Source of the DNA: Adenanthera pavonina
Lineage: Eukaryota; Streptophyta; Magnoliopsida; Fabales; Fabaceae
Assembly: GCA_026686845.1 (NCBI GenBank)
Contig: JAIVEN010000002.1
Span: forward strand, 21,674,001 to 21,738,000
Direction of reading: 5' to 3'
DNA: 64,000 nucleotides
The notes beneath the pieces are model-generated. The model ran no database searches, was not told where the DNA came from, and saw only the letters and a list, made by a program, of their open reading frames with translations. The position numbers and the translations under genes are program-made. Shown here in pieces: positions 10,781 to 22,679 of the stretch; the stretch's first letter is position 1, and every line of letters begins with the position of its first letter.

Positions 10781-11563
10781 CTGCAAATTCTCAAATTCAG
10801 GAGGGTTTCTGTCTTCAGGAATCTCCCAAAGAAGAAAGATACAAAGATAGAGAGGAGGAGATCCCTATGTCAAGCATGTCATAAACTTATAATCTATAGG
10901 ATGAATGAGTAGAAATGGCTTCCTAGTCACAGAGAGCCATTAATCTCTTCTTAGCGGTAGGGCTATCTGTGTCAATGTTTCCAGCTCTCATTACAAAAAA
11001 AAAAAAAGGGTAAATAATTCTAATGTTAACCTACATTATAGCAGTTTCGTAGAACTCCCTTTGAGACTCTGACAACCATGTGATTGATTAATATGACTTT
11101 GGTATAGTTAGTACCAAATGTTAAAAAATTTAAACTAGATCGGTGGAGATGCTAATTTAAAATTTAATAATTTAATTGAGATTCAAATGAAGTTAGATTA
11201 ATCACAATTAAATTAATATATTTTAAATAATAAATACTTAGAAGATAAAAAAATAATTATCCAAAATTAAAAAAAGGGAGAAAATTTCATTTCAAAAAAA
11301 ATAATATCTCTTTAAAAAAAGATAATATAACACCTAAAAATGTATAACTACAAACTAATATCTATAGTTTTCATTTAAATTTATAATGTTACTTGGAATT
11401 TATATTAAAGTTAAATTAAAATATCAAATTTGAATTTTTTTAAAATGAAATTCTTTAAAAAAATGGCACACCAAAACAATTTGAATTTTGAATTCTATTG
11501 CCCTTATCATACTATTTAATATCCATTTATTCTTGATTAAGTAAATTAATCAGCAATTAATTA
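10781..11563. other. 5' region of the BIR-like gene and intergenic
   Basis: On the minus strand the reading frame stays open for about 28 codons upstream of the chosen ATG (from a TAG near 10865) but contains no further ATG. No clear TATA box was found. From 11000 the sequence is low-complexity and AT-rich. Confidence 0.4.
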
Positions 11564-12588
11564 CTCCCTCCGGTCCCTTTTATCTAGATCCTAAATATAA
11601 GACCATTTATAATATATAAGATAATATTTATTATATATTTTTAAAAAATATCTCTATTTAATGTATTTAAACAGAAAAAAATCAAAATTAAATAAGAATA
11701 ATTTTAAAAAAATATTAAATTTTTTTAAAAAATTAAAATAATTTTTTTAATTTTCACAATTTAATTAAAATAATTTTATATTAAACACGAACAAGTATAT
11801 TAATATCTTTCATTATTATTCCACTCTTGCTTTTAAAACGTCTATTCTCCCTTTGCCCACTACAGCTCTTTCACCCTTCCCAAAGTCATTTTTCTGAAAT
11901 GCCTTTTCACTCTTGGTGTCAATTGAAGGGCATAGATGACATAACAAATATTATAAAATATAAACACAGGTCTCGTTTTCTACACCCATTACCTGTCCCC
12001 TGCAAAGTCAAGTTTTAGGGACATGTGAACGACAGCCACACTCCCATATACTGTACTTGATCCTTATAAATAATATCTTAAATAAGATATTATTATTTAT
12101 TATACAATAATTAATAAGAAGAAATTATATTTTTAAATTTATAAATAATTAGTATAAATTTTTAATTTTATCTATATTGATTAAAAAATAAAATAATTTG
12201 AGATAAAAAAATTATTAAAAAAATGATAAAGAAAAAATTTAAATAAAAAAATAATACAACATCTTATAAAAAAGATCAAGTAAATTTTTAAAATAATACT
12301 CCCTCCGGTCCTATATATAGGACCTTTTGCCTTGATCCTATATATAGGATCCTTTACAATATACGAGGTAGTATTTATTATGTATTTCCAAAAAATACCC
12401 CTATTTAATGTATTCAAAGAGAAAAAAAGAGAGATTAAATAAGGGTAGTTTTGGAAAAAGGTTGAAATTTTTGGAGAAATCGAGGTAATTAGTTAGTTTT
12501 AACTCCCTTTTTTAATTAGCGTGATTCGATTAAAATGGTCTTATATATAGGACCAGAGGGAGTATTTTATAAATGGGACCGGAGGGAG
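11564..12588. mobile_element. Composite of nested Stowaway-like MITEs
   Basis: The left end TA|CTCCCTCCGGTCCC at 11564 is matched by an inverted GGGACCGGAGGGAG|TA ending at 12588, a perfect 14-bp inverted pair about 1 kb apart. Inside lie a decayed family-1 MITE body (11564 to about 11790) and a complete 264-bp copy at 12299-12562. The simplest reading is insertion of one MITE into another. It is also possible that only the last 26 bp belong to a separate truncated element. Confidence 0.5.
12299..12562. mobile_element. Stowaway-like MITE (family 1), complete
   Basis: A 264-bp element with ends CTCCCTCCGGTCCTATATAT and ATATATAGGACCAGAGGGAG, flanked by TA dinucleotides. It is the best-preserved member of the family in the window, and both ends plus the interior match 2487-2750. 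Confidence 0.85.
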
Positions 12589-12590
12589 TA

Positions 12591-13178
12591 CATCTGAAAG
12601 TTTATGCTGATCCACTATTGAAAAAAAAACTGGACTGTGCCTTAGGCTTCATTTGAAAGGCTTCATCTTGATGTTATGCTTTCTACTATATTCTCCCTCA
12701 TGTGCTCATTTCTATCTTCTCCTTTTCTCCTTCTCTTCTTTTTTTCTTTCAACCACATGAACCGGTCAATCGCCCGTTTTACCAGTTCTCACTGGTTTAA
12801 GATTAGATTGACTGGTTCTTCACCAGTTCTCCCAACTTTTGATTTTCTCCTCCTTCCGGACCAAACTAGAGACTGGTTTCAGATTAAACTAACCAGTATG
12901 ATCCAATTCTTAGTACTATGATTAATATAAAATAGACGTAAATCACATGCCTCGTGCTAAGTCCAAAAAATCCAAGGTTAAAAGGAGTGACTCCCGCACA
13001 ACCAATATGGAAAATACATTATTTATTTATTTATTACCTCTCTCGGTAGTTGCATCAGCATTAATTGACCACAACAAAAAAGAGAAAGACTTGAATAAAA
13101 AATGTAGGGCACAGTTTGGGTTAAGCTTTGGCGAAGTCTTCTTCAGCTCTCTTCCCTCCAAATCGAATCAATTTCTTA
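12591..13178. other. Intergenic, no gene supported
   Basis: The patch 12755-12910 contains repeated 'actggtt' and 'accagt' words in both orientations, suggesting a hAT-type subterminal remnant. Short open frames on the plus strand (12676-12921, 12947-13243) resemble no known protein. Confidence 0.4.
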
Positions 13179-13526
13179 GGGTCTATTTGGTTGATGATTT
13201 TTGGATTTTTTTAAGGAAAAGGAAGGGGATTGAGAGGGATTGAATCCCCTCCCCTGTTTGGCTAATAAAATTAGAAGGGATTGGGGAAAATCCCCTCACC
13301 CCATTATAAATTTCTCTAAATTGGGATTTTTTGGAGAGGAGAGAGTATTTATTATTCAATCCCCTCCAATTTCTTCCTGAACCAAATAAGATTTCATTTA
13401 AATCCCTCCAATCCTCTCCCCTCCAATCTCACCAAACAAGGAAATTTTAAAATCCCTCCAATTCCCTTTATTAAAATCCCTCCAATCCCCTCCCCTCCAA
13501 TTCCCTCAGTTGAACCAAACAGACCC
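13179..13526. mobile_element. Tourist-like (PIF/Harbinger) MITE
   Basis: A 348-bp element with inverted ends GGGTCTATTTGGTT and AACCAAACAGACCC (one mismatch), flanked on each side by TTA (13176-13178 and 13527-13529), the hallmark PIF/Harbinger target duplication. The interior is rich in 'cccctccaat' words on one side and their complements on the other, so it can fold back. Confidence 0.85.
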
Positions 13527-13529
13527 TTA

Positions 13530-13844
13530 ATCTCATTGCAATAGCGGTATCTATTGCACATATAATAAAAATTATTTTGCATTGCTGAAATTTTATTTTA
13601 CTTTTATTTTTATGGAAGGAATAAAATCAATCATGAAAATCAAAAGCCCACAACCTCTATTTTTTTTCCACCTTAAGTTTTTGGCCCTTTAAACAACAAC
13701 GCTTGTTGCAGTTGAAAGTCCAATTATCACATTGTCCCGCACATTGCAATAGAACTAAAAAGGAACCTATCTTTGCGAACAAATTAAAAGTATGAAAGTG
13801 ACATAAGTTGGTAAGAAGAAATAACCAACAATAAAACCATCTAT
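13530..13844. repeat. Left flank of the hAT insertion, partly duplicated at 21157
   Basis: From about 13801 this flank ('acataagttggtaagaagaa') matches the segment starting at 21157. The minus strand at 13657-13760 holds a short Cys-rich frame (QCAGQCDNWTFNCNKRCCLK) for which no gene model can be supported. Confidence 0.5.
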
Positions 13845-14226
13845 CAAGGTTGTCAAAACCGGACCGGACATGGAACCGGATAAGATACTGGTTCAAGGTT
13901 CAATGGTTCGATCAGAATCGAACCGGAATCGAACCGATACTAATTAAAATGATATATTTTAAATCATATATATGAAAAATAAAAAAAAGTTAGGCAACTA
14001 ACCTTTAAGGCTTTCATAATTTTTTTCATAATTAAAGTTCCTAATATGACAATGAAAGAAAAGAGCTACATATTAAAAATTATGAGCATAAAATGGAATG
14101 AACAAAAAATAAATAGATCCAAAAGACATTAATAACACAAATTCCATATCTTAATTGAAGTCTTTAGCTAAACAATACTAAAGTGAAATATCAAAGTAAT
14201 ATGGTCCATTACAAATAATCAAATAC

Positions 14227-16875
14227 TCAAATGTCATTAAAATCATTAATATCAAATCCTTCATTTGTTATATCATCTCCTTGAGAATCCAAATTAGGAA
14301 GAGGCATAGGAGTATGACTAGCACTAGGAGCATCATGCTGAAGTCTACTAGTATCCGATGGAACCAAAGGTAAAAGCTCTGGAATTACATCTACACCTCC
14401 TAACCATATACATGAAAGAAATGGGTAGTTGATATTTATGTATAATGGTATTTGTAATATAATAACATAATCTTAAATGTAAAAAACTGAATATGAACCT
14501 TCAACATAAAGAGATGAACTTGCAATGTTCTCTAAGTGTTGAACATCCTCAGCATCAAAATCAGGATTTTGCATCTTCTTCAATTATCCAAGTGTCCACA
14601 TTCTCAATAGATTCATAGTCAATAGGATCATAATTTGTTGTCTTCATTATTTTCCTTTCATTAACAACACAAACGATTAATGAAAGCTATCAAACATAGA
14701 TTCAATAAAGCCTATTAAAAGTCAAAAGCAAATGAACAATTTATATTACCTATTTTGCAAACGCAAGTTATAATTAACATAAACCAAATCATTTAGTCGT
14801 TGATGCTCCAATTTATTTCTTCTTTTTGTATGGATGCGTTCAAACAAACTCCAATTCCGCTCACAACCAGAAGAAGAAGAAGAAGTTTGACTAAGAATAC
14901 GAACAGCAAGCTTTTGCAATAATGGAGCAGAACCTCCATAAGCTTGCCACCAAAGATCTACATCAAAGAAAAACATTAACTTATACCATATATGACAAAT
15001 AATAATTAATATGAGTAATACATTGATTTGAATTATTTGATACTTACTAGGTTGAATTTCTGTAGATATTGAAGAAGCTTGTGCTCAACCAAAAGAATCC
15101 TGTTTAGCACGACATTTTCCTACCTCAATCATCATTTGTGTATACTGAGGACCTGAGTAGTTAACATCAAACAAATCAAGCACTGCATCCCACAACCTTT
15201 TATGATCACGAAACTCCTTGTCATTTCCATAAAAGAAAGCAGGATTCAAGAAATATGCTGCAGCATGAAGATCATTTTTCAGATGCTTATCCCATCGAGC
15301 TTTAATCAAATTTGTATAGGGCTTATATAATTCCTTATTATTACGAAATATCCCTTTGACCGTATTTTTAGCCCTCAACATGCCATCATAAACATAGCCT
15401 AAGGAAGGCTTCTCATCTGAATCAACAATTCTCAATAATCTTATAAGGGGGACCACAACCCGCACAATCAACATGCAATCATCCCAGAACTTACTATCTA
15501 AGACAACTTCACTAAATAGTTTACCAGGCATAGTCCTTGATAACTTATGACCCTGGAAATGTTGATCTACAGCCAAGGCTTGCAAGTGACGCTTGTGCTC
15601 AACTATACTTTTCAATGTTATGAATGTAGTAGCAAATCTGGTTGGTCCTGGCCGCACAATTTCCTTCCATCCATACCTATTCCTAAGCCATGACAAGAAA
15701 ACTATATGGTTGTATACAAATATAGTTATCTTTGATGCTTTGGAGGCAAGAGAAGTAATATGAGGCAGGCTGCAAATATCTTTCAAAAGAAGATTCAAAC
15801 AATGTGCAGCACAAGGTGACCAATAAATATTCTTATATTTTTCATGAATCAATTTGCCACAAGCTTGATAATTGGCCGCATTATCAGTCATTACATGCAC
15901 AATGTTTGAAGGACCAACCCATTGAATGACATCATGAAACAAATTAAATAAAGTCTTTGCATCCTTAACCAAATCAGAAGCATCAACAGATTTCACAAAA
16001 ATTATGCCTGCAGGGGAATAAACTAAAAAGTTCATCAAGGTCCGCTGCCTTATGTCAGTCCAACCATCGGCCATAAGAGTACAACCACTTGATGCCCAGT
16101 TAGATCGATGACTATCAACCACCAATTGGCATTCTTTCTTACAAGCTTGCAACAAATTAACTCTTGTTTCATAATAAGTTGGCCCTTTGAACCCAGGCCC
16201 TATTGCAGCAATTGCATCAATAGCATCTTGAAAAAATGGATTATTTACAGCATTAAATGGAATACAACTAAAGTACATCCACCTAGCAATGACCATTTTT
16301 GCATGGTTTTGTGCTTCTTTACTTGCAAACACACTTCTAAGACTTGGTTGAGCACTTGGAGTTGTCCTTGGGGCAAAATATTTTTCAACCCCACTTGTGG
16401 CTTTTCTTTTCCCACTTGTAGGAGGAATAATATTAATTGGAGTAGCTGGAATACTTTCTTCACCATCACCATCACCACACTCTTCAACCACATCATCAAG
16501 CTTCCTTTTAATTTGAACTTCTTTCAAATTTGCTTGCATTCGATTGCGAACATCATGAGGAACCTTTTTACATGAAGCTATTTGACCAGAAATCCCAGCA
16601 AGATGTTGTTTCATCCTATTTATCCCCCCTCCTTTATAGGAATTTAAACAAAACAAGCATGTGTATACATTGTTCTTTCCTTCTTTCTTGAGTGAAAAAT
16701 ATTACCACACAGGATCACTCTTCCCACGAAATGATGAAGCAGCAGTTGATTGTTTAGATGAAGCATCGGTGCTACTTCCATCATTATTGGGGTTGGGATT
16801 GGGATTGGGATTAGGATTGGAAGTAGGAGCGGGAGTGTCTTCCTCCCTAATATTGGATGTAGGCTCACTATCCAT
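14227..16875 (-). pseudogene. hAT family transposase, several stops
   Basis: Proposed start ATG at 16875 (MDSEPTSNIREED), followed by an Asn-Pro repeat and FRGKSDPVW, the entrance to the BED zinc finger. A TAA at 16702-16704 interrupts it where hAT proteins have a coding codon. The finger continues (CLFCLNSYKGGGINRMKQHLAG), then a long core with CTLMADGWTD, VMTDNAANY and SPCAAHCLNLLL, typical of plant hAT transposases. A TGA at 15085-15087 (CGA to TGA would explain it) precedes a likely intron (about 15047-14960). The next exon has the hATC dimerisation region (WWQAYGGSAPLLQKLA, RNWSLFERIHTKRRNKLEHQ). Further exons carry NYDPIDYESIENVDTW and an acidic tail ending at TGA 14227-14229, with a frameshift between them. 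The function would be excision and insertion in the nucleus. Two stops and a frameshift make this copy inactive. Confidence 0.85.
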
Positions 16876-17137
16876 AATAGTGAAAGCTATAAAATAAAAT
16901 CATTCATTCCATGTATCAGACATGTACACTATACCATTATCATAGATTCAGCCGCATTCCATGTATAAGACAACAACAATGGTAACATTAACAGATTATA
17001 TATATATATATATTATGAGGTGTGGGCGTGTGGCATTCCATGTATCAGACAACAACAATGGGAACAAAAAAGTTCATTCCTCTTATAAGAAGCTCACTTA
17101 TATTAGGCTCTATAACAATTTCAAACGTGTGAACCCA

Positions 17138-17315
17138 TATCACAGTATAATAGAAATAGAACCAAGAGAATGAAAGCAGAGCAAGCAAAACTCATATCAC
17201 GGTATAACACTCACAAGTCACAACACAAAATAAAGTAACAGAACGAATGGAATGAAAAACTAGAAACAGAAAAGTATATCACGGTATAACAGAGCAAAAA
17301 TATCACGGTATAACT
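17138..17315. repeat. Four copies of an ATATCACGGTATAAC motif
   Basis: The motif occurs in one orientation at 17138 (ATATCACAGTATAA), 17194, 17276 and 17300, inside the hAT element between the right terminus and the transposase start. Repeated short words near hAT ends are often transposase-binding sites; that role is an inference here. Confidence 0.5.
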
Positions 17316-18096
17316 TGAACATACCATAACATCCTCAACAAGACAACCATAATTTGAGTTTCAAAACTAAAGAAATTAACGATTCTATGGCATCCTCAAA
17401 TCACAGAGCAGGAAACACAAAAAAAAAAAAATTTACAAGGACAATAGGTCACGGCAAGAGCAGAAAGGGAAAGGGAGCAAAGGGAACTTACATCCAATGA
17501 CCAACAGTGTGAAATCAAACCAGCGGTATTGCACTATTTGCACTGATGATGGGATTTACTCGAAGTTGGAACTGTAGCACCGTAGCAAAATTGATGAAGA
17601 ACTGAGCAATCCAGCACTGTAGCAACCACGAGATCTACTTAAACTAGAGGAGATGCTGGCGAAGGAGGATTGATGACGGAGGAAGGAGAAAGGGACGCGT
17701 TAGGGCTCACTGACGCGAGGAGAAGTGAAGACTGAAGACGAAGGCCGAAGGGAGTCTGCTCTGTGAATTGACTGAATTGAGTGAACTCTGTTTGCTTGCA
17801 GACTCTATACGCGTAAACCGAAAGAATGATGATAAAAAACAAATAAACCAAACGGCCTCGTTTGGTTCCTTTTTTTTAAAAAAAAAAAATTGTACACCAA
17901 ACAACATCGTTTCGTGTCTGTGTCCAATTAAAAAAATATTTTGTGTGAACTGGTTGAACCTCCAAAACCGCTGGTTTGGCCGGTTCACTGCCGGTTCCCA
18001 AATCCCCCGGTTCCCTCCTCCCACCGGACCGGACATGGCCCCAGTTCCCGGTCCGATCGGTCGGTCCGGTCCGGGTTTGTTAACCATGCCATCCAT

Positions 18097-18713
18097 AAAT
18101 AAACTGCGTATCATCAAGAAATGTCCTGGAACTTGGCCCAGGGTTACAAAGCTTCAATAAGGGCCCACTTCAAAGGCCAATATTATTCGTATAGCCCGTA
18201 AAAAATATTATTAGCAACACTGAACTTCCCAAGACGATGAAACTGTGATACGACTAGAGAAATTACTGTTGCTGTGTGAAAGATCAAGTTTGGACTAAAA
18301 AGGTAGCTTTCTGGATATATCAGAAGGGATGAGCACCGAGAAATTGTTAGACGAAAGGTTTAGCCATACCACACTAAGATAGCTATCTCATATTTGGAGC
18401 TCAATGATAATATTTAAATCCAAAGTAATCACTATATATTGGATACCATTTAGTTATCACTAAAAATCAAAGGATTATTAGCCTCACACACACATATATA
18501 TATACCAATGAGATGTCAATGCTGAGAGGTCAAAAACTCTTGGAAATATTTTGAAGTCTATGCCAGTGTTGGAGAAGTGTACCTTACTTGTGCTGATTAG
18601 TTAATTCCTGTTATGGATGTGGTTAACATTGTTAGAGAAGTTAATTAGATCTAATGCTTTTGCTTTTAGTTAGTATAGCTGAGTAATTGTATGTGAGTGT
18701 GAGTGTGAGTCTG

Positions 18714-18745
<32 letters not shown>

Positions 18746-20084
18746 ACATATCCTTTAGAACTATATGTTCAGTTTGACGATAAATGATCATATATTCATA
18801 TTCATCTTCCTCCTGCCTTCCTATTAATTTTCCAACTTCTCTAGCTACATAGATTGACAAATTTATTTAGATCAGATAAGTTTAATGAATCTATCGATCA
18901 AATAGTAGATTGTAAAGATTTCTATGTGTGTGTGATGTTCTGAATACAGTCTACAAAAGTTGGATGAGATGCCTTGTGTTGGCAAAAATAGTTATTGTGT
19001 CGTTTGAAAAAAAAAAAAAGATATCATGTACATTAAATAACTTAGTAAGTTCAATTAAACTAGATTCATCTGTTAACGACTATGTGAACATTGTAGCTAT
19101 TAGATTTGGCTGGTCACCCAAGAAGGGGGTGAATTGGATGATGCAAGATTGAAGCACAACCTAAACTCACTAAAAGATGCAGTAGAATAGAGATGAACAG
19201 AGAATGATGAAGAATATAGATGAAATAATAAATTAAAGGATCAGATACAAGAATTTATCCTATTTCAGCCTAAACTACTTGACTCACGTCCAATCCTTAA
19301 GACACCATTTGAGATTTTCACTACATCCCACAAGTTTGATTCGGGTACTTGTGAAGTCTTAATACATCTCACAAGTTTCAGTATGTACTTATGAAGCCAC
19401 TCTCCCCACACCCTTACAGGATGTGTATTTCCTTTAGTGTTATCTTCACACTAAGATTCTACCCAGAAAATAGTAGAAAAGAATGAATATAGAATTGAAA
19501 TTCTCTTTTAGAGTAGATGATACATTGAAAGTTCACTTTAATGAGGTGAGTTTAATTATGAATGTTGATAAAAAAAGATTTTATGTATTGAATCAGTATT
19601 TTAGCATAACTCACTTAATTTCATTATCTATAAGTTCAAATGAGGCTCTATTTATAGATTTGTGACCTAACTATTTGATAGACACAAAATCTATTCGTTA
19701 GACATAAGTTTTAGCCGTTACTCTGAAGAAAGAGCTGTCCAACAACTACATTAAATGTGTCTAACATATCAAAATTCGAATTTTGAGGCTTAATAAATAA
19801 ATTTTGAAAAGTTAGCATAATTATATGTTTAACCTTAAACCTTGAAATTTGTTTATTATAAAGTGACATTCGAATTTCGAGTTTGCAAAAGATATTCCAT
19901 ATTAATTTGTGTGAATTTTTATATTGGAAATGCGTCTAAAAAGATTGAGCAGTTGTCTCAAGTTTTCACATAGCCTTTCAAAATTAGAATTTTAGAAATC
20001 AAAATTAAAATTTTAGAGATCAAAATTAGAATTTCAGAAATCGAAATTCTAATTTCAGGGACGAGAATTCGTCTATTAGATACA
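18097..20084. other. Right flank of hAT and intergenic
   Basis: The first 100 bp match 21195-21275 (see the empty-site repeat). A (CT)n microsatellite lies at 18714-18740. The rest holds no recognisable gene. Around 19980-20060 there is a short imperfect repeat of 'gaaattagaattt'-like words. Confidence 0.45.
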
Positions 20085-20315
20085 CTTTGTCTATTAGAGG
20101 TATGCTCAAGTTATTATGTTTAAATATTCTTTTTGCAAAAATAAGTTTGACAAAAAATTTGTTTGGATGATAAGAGTTATACTTTTAGATGTATAATATA
20201 GAGTAAATTTACTTCTCCTTTTTCAAAACCCACATTTTGTTAAAGAAAAGTAATTTTTTCCCTTATTTTCTAAAGTCACAATCTAACCCATTTTTCATTT
20301 TTGAATAAGGTATTT
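20085..20315. repeat. Dispersed repeat shared with 6010-6250
   Basis: Co-linear with 6010-6250 ('attatgtttaaatattcttt', 'gtttggatgataagagtt', 'aacccatttttcattttt'). Its nature is undetermined. Confidence 0.5.
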
Positions 20316-20399
20316 TATGTTTGGTCAAACACATCATCTTAAAAAATCATCATTAAAAACCATTATTTCTTTTTCATAAAAATGAACGAAACATGCACT

Positions 20400-20750
20400 C
20401 AGTGATATGGAATATGCCGACCCTTAATTTCTTAATCAGAAAAGTCGATATGATGACTTTGACAGAAACTAAAAGTATTAGTCTTAGGTTGGAGCAAGGG
20501 AGGTACGCAGTAGTTTCTTAGTTGGATTCAATTAACTGAAAGTCATAGGTCATTTTGTTTCAGAAAAATTTATAAACTAATAGCCTGTTTGGACTTTGTT
20601 TATTTTCAAAATAAGTGTGTCTATATATATATATATATATAACTGAATTGCAAAATTACTTTTGAATAGTTATTGTACCGCAAGTAGTTTTACTTTTATT
20701 GTGAAATAAAGTCCTAAATTACAACTTTTCTTTTTGAGCTAGAACTTGAA
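20400..20750. repeat. Duplicated segment W1 (paralogue at 58450-59130)
   Basis: Shares 'tatggaatatgccga', 'aagaaaagtcgata-gatga' variants, 'aaaaatttataaactaa' and 'gtaccgcaagta' in the same order with 58450-59130. No protein is encoded. The W2 copy is longer because it contains a SINE-like insertion. Confidence 0.65.
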
Positions 20751-21156
20751 ATAAAACAAAAATATTTTACTAATTATTGGATAGAGTAGCAATATACTAA
20801 TTAACACCTGTTAAATAAGATTTCAAGTATTATCATAATAGACTTTCACCCTTGTTCTATTTTCTTATTTAGGAAAAATCATATATATATTTATATAGTA
20901 TGGACTATGATTGACTTGATCTTTTGTTAATCTAACACATTTACATATAGGTTGTTGCACCCATCAAAGCAAAATTTAATTTCCGACTCTCAAACACAAC
21001 AAAAACCAAATTTCAAGCCAAAACTATGTTTTTATAAGAAAATGTGAAATTACCTAAAAGGAATGCCAACAAAATTAAAAACAAGCATCTTAGTCAATGA
21101 TTAAAAATAAAAATATAAAATATAAAACATTAACTTTTTTTATAAGAATATATAAA

Positions 21157-21275
21157 ACATAAGTTGCTAAGAAGAAATAATTACCGGCAATAAAACCAAT
21201 CATAAACTGCTACTCGTCAAGAAATGCCCTAGAACTTGGCGCAGTGTTTCCCAAAGCTTCAATAAAAGCCCACAA
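21157..21275. repeat. Paralogous empty site of the hAT insertion
   Basis: The left part 'acataagttgctaagaagaa ... ataaaacc' matches 13801-13838. After a few bases it continues as 'aaactgctactcgtcaagaa ... cttcaataaaagcccac', matching 18101-18165, with no transposon between. It therefore preserves the pre-insertion arrangement. Confidence 0.8.
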
Positions 21276-22679
21276 CAAAATGCTCAGCAAAAACAAAAAC
21301 AAAAAAAGCGCACAACAAAGCCCACCGTTGTTCGCATAGCTCCTCTCACCTTACCAGAGACGGGCTAACATGGATGCTTAAAGTTTAGATAAAGTGAGGA
21401 AAAGGTAGATATAGAATGATGATCAGCTGTGGTTTTATAGGATTTATATGTCAAAAGAGAAGCCAATTATTTTCTATTTATCTTTATAATTTCTTCACTT
21501 AAAGTCATTCGAGGGAATAAAGATGCAGTTATCCTATTCTTGTGGGATTTGACCAGTCAACTTGTTGCTAACTGCTAAGTACGTATGAGGGAATTCAAGA
21601 ATATTGGAGACATGGTGGGAGAAATATTTGTTACTTGTGTTGAATATAAGTTAACTAGACTATGAGTCTTGAGTTTTACAGAGTTTGACATGAGTTATAC
21701 AGTTGAAGATTTATAAATAGTGTGCTTTTTGTACATGTATTTTCCTTTCTTTTTTGGTTTTACTGTTTTAATTTGATGTTTTTGTATTTTGCATTGACTG
21801 ATTTGGTTGTAAATCAAGCTACATGTGATTAGGTTTTAATGTATTCCTCTAGGATTATTGAAGTTTTAAATGGATTAGTGAATGTCTTTCATTTTTTTAT
21901 TACTCTTTAATGGCATATACATGTACATCCAATTGTATTTTCATTCTTAGCCATCAATTTGGATTGATTGAAATTTTCCAATGGACGCTAGAAATAGGAA
22001 TATTAGAATTAATAGACCTTCAATTGGGTTACATGAGAATTAGAAACTTGCAATATTAAGGGGATGATTTTACTAATGAGATAGAGATATAATTTTTGGC
22101 ATCACATAGTCAATTTAGGACTTGAATATAAAATTGGAAATTTTATTGTTTGCATGAGAAATTATGTAATTGACATACTTAGACACTTATTTGAGACTTG
22201 AAAAAGCTCTTATGGGCAAAATTGAATTTTAAACTAACATTAAATACCATTAATTGTAATAAAGAGTGGGTTATTATTAATTTAAATATACTTTGAAGTG
22301 ATGTTAGCAACAATAATTCTGGGTTAATTATTTTCTAGTCCTAGAATCACCACTTTTCTACTAACATTTAATTGTAGTGTAGGTTAATTTCACAACTCTT
22401 TTCACTCTTGTTATTTGTGACGCTTAAATTTTGCAACTGTGTGATATATAAATATAATTGATGTTTGACTGAGTTTTAGAACCAAATACGCGTGGGAATA
22501 ATATTCTACCAGACTACCTTGTATTCCTTGTTGCAACCCGTATGCGCCCGAAGTTTGCTGTGTGGATCATTAATTCTAGGCATCAAGATGTTCTAAAAGT
22601 AGACTAATTAATATCTAAATATAGTCTAAAATTTGGAGGAGATACCTGGTAAAATAGCTATTACATGTTGTTCCCCGAA
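21276..22679. other. Intergenic, weak similarity to 18200-18620
   Basis: Scattered similarity to the sequence right of the hAT element (for example 'gaaatatttgttacttgtgt' near 21627 against 'ttacttgtgctgattagtta' near 18586) suggests that the duplication continues. No gene was recognised. Confidence 0.4.

Larger units (their letters stand above)
13845..18088 (-). mobile_element. Complete hAT transposon (4.24 kb)
   Basis: The 21-bp terminal inverted repeats at 13845-13865 and 18068-18088 match at 17 of 21 positions (left begins CAAGGTTGTCAAAACC, right complement begins CATGGTTAACAAACCC). The flanking 8-bp duplications CCATCTAT (13837-13844) and CCATCCAT (18089-18096) agree at 7 of 8. Both ends carry CCGGT/CCGGA-rich subterminal sequence. 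The element encodes one minus-strand transposase. A paralogous empty site at 21157-21275 confirms the boundaries. Damage to the transposase makes the element non-autonomous. Confidence 0.92.

Noticed and set aside
16108..16575. 155-codon plus-strand open frame
   Set aside because: Lies antisense to the hAT transposase core; explained as a shadow frame.
17707..18160. Open frames on both strands in the GC-rich end of the hAT element
   Set aside because: They overlap the terminal inverted repeat and CCGGT-rich subterminal DNA; proline/glycine-rich translation follows base composition.
18714..18740. (CT)n tract as a promoter element
   Set aside because: No gene starts nearby; treated as a simple microsatellite.
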